This document shows, one piece after another, positions 45,510 through 55,189 of a stretch of 64,000 bases of DNA. The position numbers were made by a program, and so were the translations under genes. The stretch comes from Chara braunii (Eukaryota > Streptophyta > Charophyceae > Charales > Characeae): contig BFEA01000739.1 in assembly GCA_003427395.1 (NCBI GenBank), forward strand, positions 381,547 to 445,546. Direction: 5' to 3'. Position 1 is the stretch's first letter, and the number at the start of each line of letters is the position of its first letter. The notes under the pieces were generated by a model. That model did not search any database and was not told where the DNA came from. It worked only from the letters and a program-made list of their open reading frames with translations.

Positions 45510-46107
45510 TCAGTCATTTGCAGATCACCCATATGGTCTGCGTGTGGCGGAACACAAAATTGTGGTTCATCCGAAGAATATTGGTCAGCCATTTGCAGAT
45601 CCCCCATGTGGTCTACGCCTTGTGGGGTCAACTGCAATACGGGCAGATCATGTTCCAATCCCTCATCGTTTAGGGTTGCATCTGAAGTAGGGACAGTACC
45701 TGGAGTAGGGAGTGTACTCTGGCAGCGGCTGCATCCTGAGTACGGACTGGTGGCTGCCTGCAGGGAGCTGGACTGTCTGTCGGGGGCATAGGAGCGGATA
45801 TTGGCATTTGAAACAAAGGAACCGCAACAACCTGTGGAGGAGGCACAGAGAGAATCGGGGCAGACAAAGAAACAGGTTGTTGATCCCTGGACAACACAAC
45901 AACAGTAGTAGTGGTGTTGCAAACAAAAGCTGAACTTGTACCTAGCAACACAGGTGGAACAATGGGAAAAATGGAAACTGGAGAGTCTATTTGCAAGCGA
46001 GACCGTGGAGGAGATGGCGGTGGTGAGGAGGAACGCAGTCGTCGACGGCCAACAACTTGCTTTTCAATCAAGCACAAACAAAGATGAGAGGGGGGTGCAT
46101 TCGGCAA
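45510..46107 (-). other. Pro/Ser-rich linker with DLQ repeats
   Basis: Frames on the minus strand at 45,670-46,107 (Pro/Val/Ser-rich, PPQVVAVPLFQMPISAPMPP) and 45,413-45,922 are open. Three copies of ATTTGCAGATC plus a (C/T)CCCATATGGTCTGCG-like tail (about 45,470, 45,521 and 45,592) encode a repeated H-M-G-D-L-Q-M element. It probably links the preceding repeat to the protease-like domain; no fold is recognised. Confidence 0.4.
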
Positions 46108-46235
46108 GATTTCGGAGCAAAAGACGTTAGCGTCGGAGAGATTGTGATGTTCTTTGCATTGGAACTGCAGGACAGGAAACTGTAGCAGTAAAAACTAAAG
46201 TAGGGGGAATTACAGTTAGGAAAACTGTTTGTACT

Positions 46236-46440
46236 GAAAACTGCAGGAGTGGAAACCGCAGCAGTAGAAACTGCAGCAGTGAAAAGTGGAGCAGTGGAAA
46301 CTGGAGCAATGGAAACTGCAGCAGTGAAAACCGTAACAGTGGACACTGCAGCAGTGAAAACCCCAATAGTGGACACTGCAGCAGTGAAAACTGTGGGAGT
46401 GGAGACTGCAGAAGTAGAAACTGCAGTAGCAGCAGATGAG
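46236..46440 (-). repeat. GCAGCAGTGAAAACT-type minisatellite
   Basis: About 12 imperfect 15-18-bp units (GCAGCAGT(G/A)(G/A)AAACT and variants with CCAATAGTGGACACT). All unit lengths are multiples of three, so frames stay open and read (VSTAAVFTA)n on the minus strand or METAAVKT-like repeats on the plus strand. It lies directly 3' of the RT C-terminus. Confidence 0.85.
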
Positions 46441-46496
46441 CAAACAGGGGTAGGGTGAGAGCATCGTGGGGGCGAAGAAGAAATTGGATGATACAA

Positions 46497-47316
46497 GGAT
46501 CATCGCAGCATGCGTCGGAACCACTGACAGAGATGCGTGACATGTGTAGGATAGCGACGTTGGCGGGAGCACATGTAGCAGGTCCACCCCTTAGCAAGGG
46601 TTGGTGGGCAATGCCCAGACGAGTAGGTGTTGTTGCCACAGTTCGAAACTCCTATCAATTGTTACAAATTTGTTCAAATCTGGTCAATTGCCCAGTGAAC
46701 ACACCAGCTGGTTGACGGGAAGGGATGTTGGAGGTCGCACTTTGATAACGAATGACAAGGAAGTCCCAAGCAGCCGCTTTATCAAAGACGCTCATGCGAA
46801 GTGAGCCATCGGAACAGACCCATAGATGCATACCTAAAAAGGTACAGGAGTCATCTGTAACTGTAGGTTCCTTCCACTCAAGCCCATAGTGCTCTGGTGG
46901 AGGAGGTAATTGTCCCCATGAAAGAACATCATCAATGAGGCGATAGGTGAAGGTATATTGTTGAACAGCTTGAAGATCATGTTGACGAATATCATCAACA
47001 AAGCGTGCTTCATCCCATGACAACATCAGTAGAAATTTCTGGGCCAGCATTCGTTCCAAATACCGATAATTTGTTTCCAAAGCGTGCCATCTCTCGTGTA
47101 TAGAAAAGTGTTATGTACAACAAAGCGAAGATGTTGGAGAATCTGAGAAACTGAAAGGGTCTCCGGGCCTGAATCAGTTGTCCATTGGCCACAACGAGGT
47201 CCTCGAATAACGATGTTGAGGGCAACGCAGCGTGAATGTGTGCGAGCTTGCCGAAGGGCATAAGCATGAGCTTCATCAACAGCTTTTGCCATATATATAT
47301 ACATATTCATCAACAA
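46497..47316 (-). pseudogene. Penelope-like RT, C-terminal half
   Basis: Minus strand, three frames. AKAVDEAHAYALRQARTHSR starts just where motif A would end. Then FVVHNTFLYTRDGTLWKQII-GI, GTNAGPEIS (motif B with a small deletion of the PM codons), SWDEARFVDDI, motif C TYRLIDDVLSW, CTFLGMHLWVCSDGSL, then KAAAWDFLVIRYQS, SNIPSRQPAGVFTGQLTRFE and, in a third frame, GWTCYMCSRQRRYPTHVTHL to a stop at about 46,497. The SNIP...GVF..QL.RF thumb block is diagnostic for PLE-type RTs. It is complementary to the N-terminal half at 40.9-41.9 kb. The two could be parts of tandem copies. The first 531 bp are duplicated in inverted form at 47,350-47,880. Confidence 0.8.
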
Positions 47317-47880
47317 CTTTTACATATTAAATATATATAGTTATGTGACAATATGTAAAAGTTGTTGATGAATATGTATATATATATGGCAAAAGCTGTT
47401 GATGAAGCTCATGCTTATGCCCTTCGGCAAGCTCGCACACATTCACGCTGCGTTGCCCTCAACATCGTTATTCGAGGACCTCGTTGTGGCCAATGGACAA
47501 CTGATTCAGGCCCGGAGACCCTTTCAGTTTCTCAGATTCTCCAACATCTTCGCTTTGTTGTACATAACACTTTTCTATACACGAGAGATGGCACGCTTTG
47601 GAAACAAATTATCGGTATTTGGAACGAATGCTGGCCCAGAAATTTCTACTGATGTTGTCATGGGATGAAGCACGCTTTGTTGATGATATTCGTCAACATG
47701 ATCTTCAAGCTGTTCAACAATATACCTTCACCTATCGCCTCATTGATGATGTTCTTTCATGGGGACAATTACCTCCTCCACCAGAGCACTATGGGCTTGA
47801 GTGGAAGGAACCTACAGTTACAGATGACTCCTGTACCTTTTTAGGTATGCATCTATGGGTCTGTTCCGATGGCTCACTTA
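46798..47880. repeat. Near-perfect 1,083-bp palindrome
   Basis: Left arm 46,798-47,328 and right arm 47,350-47,880 are each 531 bp, collinear without indels and with identical translations in all frames checked, around a 21-base AT-rich spacer (47,329-47,349). The arms contain RT sequence from just after motif A to just after the FLGMHL block, including the same frame-disrupting lesions. Outside 46,798 and 47,880 the sequences diverge abruptly. Confidence 0.95.
47362..47880 (+). pseudogene. Inverted partial copy of the Penelope-like RT
   Basis: Plus-strand mirror image of 46,798-47,316: the same AKAVDEAHAY, GTNAGPEIS, RLIDDVLSW and FLGMHLWV blocks with the same frameshifts. The copy ends after SDGSL, where unrelated Lys-rich sequence follows. 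It is an arm of the palindrome, not an independent gene. Confidence 0.85.
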
Positions 47881-49149
47881 AAGAAACAGGGAAACAAAAA
47901 CAGAAAAGATTCAAAAAAGGAAATAAGGACTTGGACAGGATGTTCTTGACACTGCCATTTGCCACAGTCATCTTTGGCAATTTTTAGGTTTTTTGCTCCT
48001 CGTCAAAATGCTACAAGACTTTATGGGCCTATATCTCATCTGCAGAGGAATCCGCAGACTAAAATTCTAAACTAAAAATATTAATTATTTAGGTATTTTT
48101 AAGTGGTTCGGACACAAGCCCCCGGCCAGATGTTTGGCCTGGTTGTCCGAGTGAACAACCTGGACGGTCAGGGGGGTCCCGAACAGATAACCTAGCTTAA
48201 AAAAGAATAAAGAAATAAACATTGAAGTTGCAAAATAAGATAATGTGGGTCCAGGCTACGCTGGCCCGGGTGACCCAGCCAGGCAAGTGGTACCAGGCCA
48301 CTCTGTACCCTATACGTTGCCAGTCTAGTTTTCATTCCAATGCCATCTACGCAGTAAGAGTAATGCCCTTACCGGTCTATGCAGTAAGAGCTTTCGTATT
48401 CGGGTCTGGGCAAGTAGCGAAAGGGGCAGGCCACTTTGAAAAGGTGCAGTTGCAGGCTCACGAGTCTGACAAGGTAGCTTCATCAACTTAGGCTCATGTG
48501 AACTCGTGTGAACTGGGGGCAGGCAGCTTTGAAAAGGTGCAGTTGCAGGGTCACGAGTCTGACAAGGTAGCTTAATCAACTTAGGCTCGTGTGAACTGAC
48601 ACGGCACGAGAGGAAAATGATTAAATTAACAAATGTTTTTCTTTCCCAACACTGTGAAAGTTACCATTTGCAGGCACCATTCAAAAAACAAACAAACAAA
48701 CTAGTACGAACAATCAAACAAACAAACAGAAAGCCACCACTTTTCCCACTGATCAATATAGTTTTCCCGATCAGCTGTTAGCAAGTTAGTAGCACCTTTT
48801 GCAACAAGCATCATAAAGTCTAACCACAAACATGCATAGCGCGAGTGCACTTTGTCTCACACTCAACAAGGATTGGAATCACTGCCCGTTTCGGGGAAAC
48901 ATAGCCACTGTAAGAGTGCATTACATTTCAACAAGGGTTAGGATATGAATGACACTGCTGCGTTCTGGGTAGAGTAGCCACGGTAAAGCAACCAAGGAAT
49001 TCAGTAACGCAGTTTCAACGTCTCATTGAACGGATTGCCTAGTATAGGAACATGACATATAAAGAGAAAGCCAGGAGTTTATGATCAAGCAGATATGAAA
49101 AGCTTACATGATAGCCACGTACCACCACCAGAGCGCGCACGATAAGAGA
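47881..49149. other. Non-coding with a ~100-bp tandem duplication
   Basis: No gene recognised. Between 48,421 and 48,600 a unit of about 100 bp (GGGGCAGGC..CTTTGAAAAGGTGCAGTTGCAGG.TCACGAGTCTGACAAGGTAGCTT.ATCAACTTAGGCTC) is present twice. Further along, AAACAAACAAAC-type short repeats occur near 48,690-48,730. Confidence 0.55.
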
Positions 49150-49366
49150 NNNNNNNNNNNNNNNNNNNNNNNNNNNNNNNNNNNNNNNNNNNNNNNNNNN
49201 NNNNNNNNNNNNNNNNNNNNNNNNNNNNNNNNNNNNNNNNNNNNNNNNNNNNNNNNNNNNNNNNNNNNNNNNNNNNNNNNNNNNNNNNNNNNNNNNNNNN
49301 NNNNNNNNNNNNNNNNNNNNNNNNNNNNNNNNNNNNNNNNNNNNNNNNNNNNNNNNNNNNNNNNNN
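49150..49366. other. Assembly gap (217 N)
   Basis: Run of 217 undetermined bases abutting a (GA)n tract, so the true dinucleotide tract is probably longer and the gap size is an estimate. Confidence 0.99.

Positions 49367-49444
<78 letters not shown>
49367..49444. repeat. (GA)39 microsatellite
   Basis: Uninterrupted GA dinucleotides for 78 bases immediately after the gap. The Arg-Glu or Leu-Ser runs in translations through it are artefacts. Confidence 0.98.
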
Positions 49445-49448
<4 letters not shown>

Positions 49449-50115
49449 GGTGAGGGGGGAGAAAGTAAAGCAGTACGCGGGTTGCCTGTGGTATTTCAAG
49501 GCATAGGTAACCTAAATATGGTTCATCGGCAAACAGTAGCCAAGAGATGTTATAACTGAGCCAATAAATACAACAAAGTTGAGCATGAGAAATTCGGGCT
49601 GATTTCATGCATGACGTCTTGCACCACTTGGAGATCATGAAACTGAATCTTGAACATTAAGAGCTTCCTCTCCTCATCCCAGGACACGCGGCATCTGCTA
49701 CAAAGAAACATCTTACGGGGCTGACAAAACGTCGTAATAAATTAGAAACATAATTGTCGTGCCAAGCCCATCGCCGTGCAATCAGGCCTCTTTTCAAAGA
49801 ATATGTCATACCAAAATGTTCTATCGGTTTCACTGGGATTGCAAAATGAATTGCATGCCAGAACACTAAGTCGTCATAAAATAAAGAGGCAGGCAGACAG
49901 AGAGGGTGCACAATACAGCATATGCTAATCCTAACGATTGTTGATGAACCAACTAACTAGAGAAATCAGTCTCCATCCACTTGAGATCCATGCGGGTCAG
50001 GAATGAAGAATTGAAGAAGACATAGGCCATTTCAGAGCAGGTCAGGTGCACCACAGCATACTTCGTAGAATAGTTAGCGAGCAAGAAGTTAAGAACAAAA
50101 GTACCTAACGTCTGT
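49445..50115 (-). other. Probable 3' region of the thymidine kinase gene
   Basis: Lies directly downstream of the TK stop codon on the minus strand. An open frame at 49,657-49,911 (FWHAIHFAIPVKPIEHFGMT) has no family I recognise and is more likely UTR or intergenic sequence. No clear polyadenylation signal can be assigned. Confidence 0.4.
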
Positions 50116-50362
50116 TCAACATGACTGCCTGATTCTGCTGTCCACAGTGGGCACAGAGGCCACATGAGTTCTGTGGGCAGCCAGATAGTGCCGCCGACAG
50201 ACAGGCATGTATAAATCAGATCCACCGATAAGCTCTGTGCGTGCGTCATTGGATTTCCGGAGAGTGAAGTGTGCAGGCCGTCCACAGCTCTCACACCTTG
50301 CGGCGAGCTTTGATATCGAGTCAGCAATGGGAACAAGGTCAATAATTGACCCAAACTTCCTC
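50116..50362 (-). CDS. TK1: Thymidine kinase, last coding exon
   Basis: The only convincing host-gene fragment. The minus-strand frame reads RKFGSIIDLVPIADSISKLA, then the structural zinc site C-ES-C and, after HFTLRKSNDARTELIGGSDL, the second half C-RR-H in YMPVCRRHYL. This order (FGS-I/V-LDL-P-AD, CxxC, TELIGGxDxYMPVCRxHY) is the C-terminal lasso and zinc region of cytosolic type II thymidine kinase, which phosphorylates thymidine to dTMP in nucleotide salvage. A pyrimidine-rich tract followed by AACGCAG at 50,363-50,369 gives a good splice acceptor, and the stop is at 50,116-50,118. The expected upstream exons (P-loop GPMFAGKTT, DEAQF, GLDGDYLRR) are not visible up to 64 kb. They either lie beyond the window across a repeat-filled intron, or this is a stranded fragment. 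The frame is intact. Confidence 0.88.
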
Positions 50363-51715
50363 CTGCGTTCAGTGTAAAAGAGCAAAAGAACCATGAGGTC
50401 CCGAAAACATTCCACTAATCAATCATTCAATCACTGCAACCAACCACCAACCAGACCTCACCCCAGCCAACCCAACCTTGCCCAGCGCACCTGATCCCAC
50501 GCAACCTTACCAGACCCCAATCTAACCCACACCCAACATTCGACTAATCAACCATTCGATCACTGTGCAAGGAAAATGAGGGAGAGCGGTAGACGGAAAA
50601 CCAGATTGCAATATCACGTTGAAGACCCTCAAAACTAACCCACAACCAACATTCCACTAATCAATCATTCAATCACTGTGCAAGGAAAACGAGGGAGAGC
50701 AATAGACAGAAAACCAAATTGCAATATCACGTTGAAGACCAGATAGTCGTGTCCCAACCAGAAAGCACAATGCACTGAGATACAAGCCAAATAAGAGCAA
50801 TACAATGAACTCAACTGCCATGTCAGTCTCTTCTCGTCAGCATCGACAATGTATCCTATGTTGCCCTTTTTTATTGGCGCTAAGCACCCAGCCTCTCTCT
50901 ACTCAGAACCTGTACGTGACAAAGTCGCCCATGCAGACTGCCGCGTACACCAGGTACATCATGTCTTTACTCTCTCTCTCTCTCACCACCACCTCTCACC
51001 CACATTGTGCGCCTCCTACCCAAAGACCACATCACTCACACCAGCATCCGCTCGACCAGCCTGGCTATGGCTGCCATGCGCCCACTGCCCCTAACAGCAC
51101 CCCTCGTCTCTGTGAGCAAGTGTGCACACCCAGCCTCCAATGCCCTGCATCCTCCAGCGCTCAATGCAGCAGTGCTGATGCAGGGATGCGTGAGGCCAGA
51201 ATGAGCCTCCAAGTGCCCTGCACTTTCCTATATGGAAAGTGCACGTCTGAGCTGCCATGCTTCGGGGCTGGAGGCCGAGTTCCAAGTAGCCTGTCTTCGG
51301 GCCGAAGTGTCTGCACCCAGGCCCAATGCAATAGTGGCCTGGGCCCACAACAGTTAAGCAGACCAACTGTGCGACGTGGCCAGCGTCACTCGCTGCATTC
51401 CTATTGGCAGAAAGACTGAAGGCCACGTCGCTGCCTGGATGAGACCGGAGGGCTCAGAATGTTGCAGTCACACAGGCATGGGCCTTGTAACCAACTGGCG
51501 CAACGTAACTGTCCATATGCAGAAATGACAAAAATAAGGCCTCATGTTGAAATGCAGGCCCATCTTGACTTGGGGCGGGCACGAGGCTTGCTGGGGCCCC
51601 GACAGTGTCGGGCATATTGGACATGCGAGGGCTCATTCCTTGCACTCCATCCTCCTTAGCTTCGAAAGTCCGCTGAGATGATTCTACGCAGTAGCTTTGC
51701 CTTTTAACTTCCGTT
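50363..51715. other. Intron-like / intergenic DNA with a ~110-bp duplication
   Basis: No exon of thymidine kinase or other gene recognised. A segment (ACCCAACATTCGACTAATCA... through ...CACGTTGAAGACC) of about 100 bp at 50,531-50,630 is repeated at about 50,642-50,740 with few changes. A short CT tract occurs near 50,972. Open frames in 50,805-51,419 have no domain. Confidence 0.45.
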
Positions 51716-52943
51716 AATAGTCAGCAACAACCTGAGGTGCTGTTTTAGTGAACTCCTCCTTCGTGAACCATCAGTCCTCATTTGGATCCGTGTGATGCCT
51801 GAATCTGACCCAATACTCTCTTGCAGGTTTTGGCGGTCTTCCTCTGGTAGTTGGCTTAGGAACAGGCAGATCTCGATCATCCACGATGTCATCAATGTCC
51901 ACGTGGCCATCCATGGTTGGTGGCAGCATTGATCTTCTTGATGGGGGGAACTTGTCAGTCTCAGCGGAAGGCAGAAGGCGGAAGCTTGGAAGCGTGGAAA
52001 ACAGGGTAAGTGCGCAGGTGACCAGGGATTCTAACCACATAGGAGGGACCATCCGGATCACTACCCACAATATCCAAGACCTCCCACGGGGCCAAAGTAC
52101 TGAGGCATTGGCTTCCTAGAGATGCCAAACTCCTGTCCTAACTCACTGGACTTAACCCAGACTCGTTCTCCTACCTGAAACATGGACTGTCATCTGTGTC
52201 TGTTCTCAGATGCTACCATAGCTTCCTTAGCTTTCTTAAGGTGCTCAACAACCTGCACAACAGCTTCTCATACTGGACACTAAATTCAATGGTTCCAATA
52301 TAGATGGTCGGTTTTCGAGCAGGAGAAAGTCTAACGCTGATCTAGGCTTCCAACCCAAGTGCAGCTCAATCGGAGAGACTCCGGCGGTGCTGTGAACTGC
52401 GTTGTTGTACAGGCTGGCGATGACAGGAAGTTTCTCATCCCAGTTTTCCTGGCTCGGCTTGATATAGTGACGCAGCAGGTGCTGTACCACATGGTTCATC
52501 TGCTCCGCTTGGCCATTGGCTTCATGATGATTCCCTGAAGCCATTCGAAGTTGGCTGCCCATCTGTTCAGCCGCTTTCTTTCACATCTCGCTTGTGAATC
52601 GGACATCTCTATCGTTTAGTATATACTTGGGAAGTCCGAAATCATGCAGCCAGTTATCCATGAATAACTTGATCACGTGCTTAGTCTTTGCTGTTTCAGG
52701 CATGACGACTAACCTAGCGCACTTGGTGAAGTGGTCCACTATGACGAAAACATGTTTTTTGCCACTCTTGCTGGTCACGAGGATGTCCATGACGTCTATG
52801 AAAACACTCTGTCCAGAGGGAATAGGCAAAGGCTTGATTAACCCAAGTGGGGCTTCAGATCTCGGCTTGTCCTATTGACAGACTCGCAAGTCTGTACATA
52901 ACACTTCACATCCTCAAGCATAGAGGGCCACCAAAACGGCTGC
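51716..52943 (-). pseudogene. Chromovirus integrase and chromodomain (5' part lost)
   Basis: Minus strand from 52,943. The H2C2 finger remnant is FWWPSMLEDVKCYVQTCESV (last Cys replaced by Val). The core is IDVMDILVTSKSGKKHVFVI (first Asp), LPKYILNDRDVRFTS (second Asp) and, after a stop at about 52,580, EANGQAEQMNHVV (Glu). The GPY/F-type module QYFGPWEVLDIVGSDPDG is at about 52,050-52,110. The chromodomain is VDIDDIVDDR ... REYWVRFRHHTDPNED, then TGA, then WFTKEEFTK. All three DDE residues remain but several stops and shifts inactivate it. The chromodomain has an unusually long Pro/Lys insertion between its first strand and EYWVRF. The 5' part is cut off exactly by an LTR at 52,944. Confidence 0.85.
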
Positions 52944-55176
52944 TGTAATGACCTGACCAAACACGGACTGAGACACACAGCTGATTTCTGAGTTTTGCTC
53001 ATGGAATGAATGCCTTGCCGAGTTTCCCGCTTGTTGCTGAGTTCTCTAAGTCTGTGTGTGTGCACGCTTGCTGGTCTGCATGTCTATCTGAGTGCTTGTC
53101 GGCTTGAGGATGTGTGACCCGCAAGGGCACTTGTTCGTTAAGTGGGCCCAAAGGGTCGGTACTTACCTGTGGCCGTGACATTGAGGATTGCAGTGGGGGA
53201 AAACACTCAAGTGGCGGGGAAAGAGGCCAGCGACACCTGATGTGGTGGAAAACACTTGAGTAGCGGGTAGGCCTGTACCACACCAGGTAGAGGTAGATGT
53301 GCCGGGTTGAAACGGTTTCACCTATATCGCACGATAGATGCAGACCCCAGGGCTCGATCCCTAGATCCCGCCTTTCCCATGTACAGTACTCGTTTGACCC
53401 TGTGTGTTTGAACCCACGACCTATCCCGCAAAAGTCGTATATTTTGACTGCTGTACATAGGTGGTTGCGAGGTTTTGACCTGTAGACCTTAGATTAGGAA
53501 GTCGTAGGGTTAGTATAGGTCGTACCTGCTACAGTTCCGAAAGTTCAAGTCTACGACCTTCTGGAAGCTCCGGAACTGGCTCTTCATAGGTCTTCTGGGT
53601 CAGTCCGTAGCTGAGTCAGCAAGGGGCAGTCCTAGTACAGTCAGCAAAGGGCAGCCCCAGTCCTACCTAGTCCAGTCAGCGGTACCCAATCCCGGGTTGC
53701 ACTTTGTCTAGTCAGCAAGTACCATGTGGGACTGTGTAAACCCCGGGCCCAGGGTCCAAGGGCAGACCAACGACGATCCAAAGTATAAATAAAGAGGCAG
53801 CATCACGTCATTCATTCATTCTGCCTGTGAGCCGTGCGGAAGCGCTATCGGAGCGTCGTGTTCGGAGGTCTGTAGGTGCCCGTGGGGGCTAAGAGAAGGA
53901 AGAAGCGGCCATAGCCGCGTGTCAATAGAAGAGAGGTGGCAGCCATAGCTGCCAAGTAGGTTAGTGATAGAAGTAGTGTATGCGTGTGGGACATTCGGGG
54001 TGATCCTGGTTGGAGAGTGAGAGTGAGTGTGTGTGCGAACAAGTTGCTGGTGGATACAGTGATCGGGTGGGAATCTCTGTCTGGCGCAGTGCGCCATAGC
54101 CATTCAAGACAAGTTTTGAATCTGAACTGTGTTCCTGGCCGCGTCCTTATCTCTAAGCTTTGTGTGGGCGCAACGCGCCAGTCGAATCGTCATCTGTTTG
54201 CATGCATACTGAAGCGAGTACGAGACGAGTCTGATTTCAGGGTACTCAAGGCCGAGCAGAAGAAGACAAAAGTTGACATTTTTAGAGGCCCATTAGTTGC
54301 AGGCTAGGTCTAGGCGGGTACCAGTCCAACCAGTCTTTAGTCTAGGGCCTGTACGGGCAATATCAGAGTCTGCAATGATGTTTCCCTCCGAATAGGAGGT
54401 ACCGGTTGCTTGGAGGCCGCATGGCCTAGGAAGTCACTCGCCAAGAGGCAAGCAGGCCGCTATACCTCCAGGAGGAGCCAGTTGCTCCTCCTCATTCTCA
54501 GAGTGCAAGTTTGGCGACACAGTGGTTGGAGCGCTGGCTGGAGCAGCGCTAGCAAGGAGCAGCGCTGGTGGGGAGGAGCAAGGACAGGAGGAGGAAGAAG
54601 ACTAGGACTAGGAGGGAGGACCGCCAGAGGTACTTACCTGGCTATGGTGGTTGCCATCTTCATCACCTTGGTGGACGCTGCAGCAAGAAGACCCCAGTTG
54701 GGGTAGGACTACAGCAAGAAGCTTCGAGGCAGAGTCAAGCATGGCGGCCTGAGCTAGAGAAGCCATAGCTGCTTTGGGTTGTCCTTTGGACATCAGGGCG
54801 ATGCCCTTGTAGTCCGCCATAGCCTTGGCCTTGGACGAAGGAGGAGGAAGGGTGGCCATGGCTATGATGGACCTCATGTGATACCTGCAGTGGAAGAGGG
54901 ATTCAGACATTGATTCTGGTTCAGCCATTTTACATGATTATCGTTATTTCTTGTGTGAATAAGAGAGGAGGAGATAAGGAGGAGGAGAGTGGTTGGCGAA
55001 GAAGAAGAGCATTATCATTGGTCAATGCTGGTGTACATCATCTTCTTCTTCTTTCTTTCTTCTTCTTCTTCTTCTTACCCTCTCTCTCCTCTCAGGTTCA
55101 TTCATTTCCTTTTGCAACTGGACGGCATTGTACTTTCTGATGAATGCGTACTTCGAAATTGGCCAGGATCATAACA
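52944..55176 (+). repeat. 5' LTR of plus-strand element (2.2 kb), same family as 39,649-40,869
   Basis: Begins TGTAATGACC and ends GGATCATAACA, directly followed by a PBS. Inverted-orientation homology to the 39.6-40.9 kb LTR covers both ends. The middle (about 53,300-54,240) is missing from that copy. The 5' terminus abuts the integrase finger of the chromovirus, showing insertion into it. Confidence 0.82.
53784..53791 (+). promoter_or_regulatory. TATA box in LTR
   Basis: TATAAATA within AAGTATAAATAAAGAGG. Transcription would start about 30 bp downstream, near 53,815-53,825, placing U3/R here. It lies in the segment absent from the other LTR copy. Confidence 0.55.
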
Positions 55177-55189
55177 TTGGTAACAGAGC
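55177..55189 (+). promoter_or_regulatory. Primer-binding site (initiator-Met tRNA type)
   Basis: TTGGTAACAGAGC immediately after the LTR end, one mismatch from TGGTATCAGAGC. Confidence 0.8.

Noticed and set aside
52944-53065. Extension of the chromovirus integrase upstream as an apparent continuous frame
   Set aside because: The open frame continues by chance into LTR sequence; homology with the 40.8 kb LTR shows that the integrase ends at the LTR boundary.
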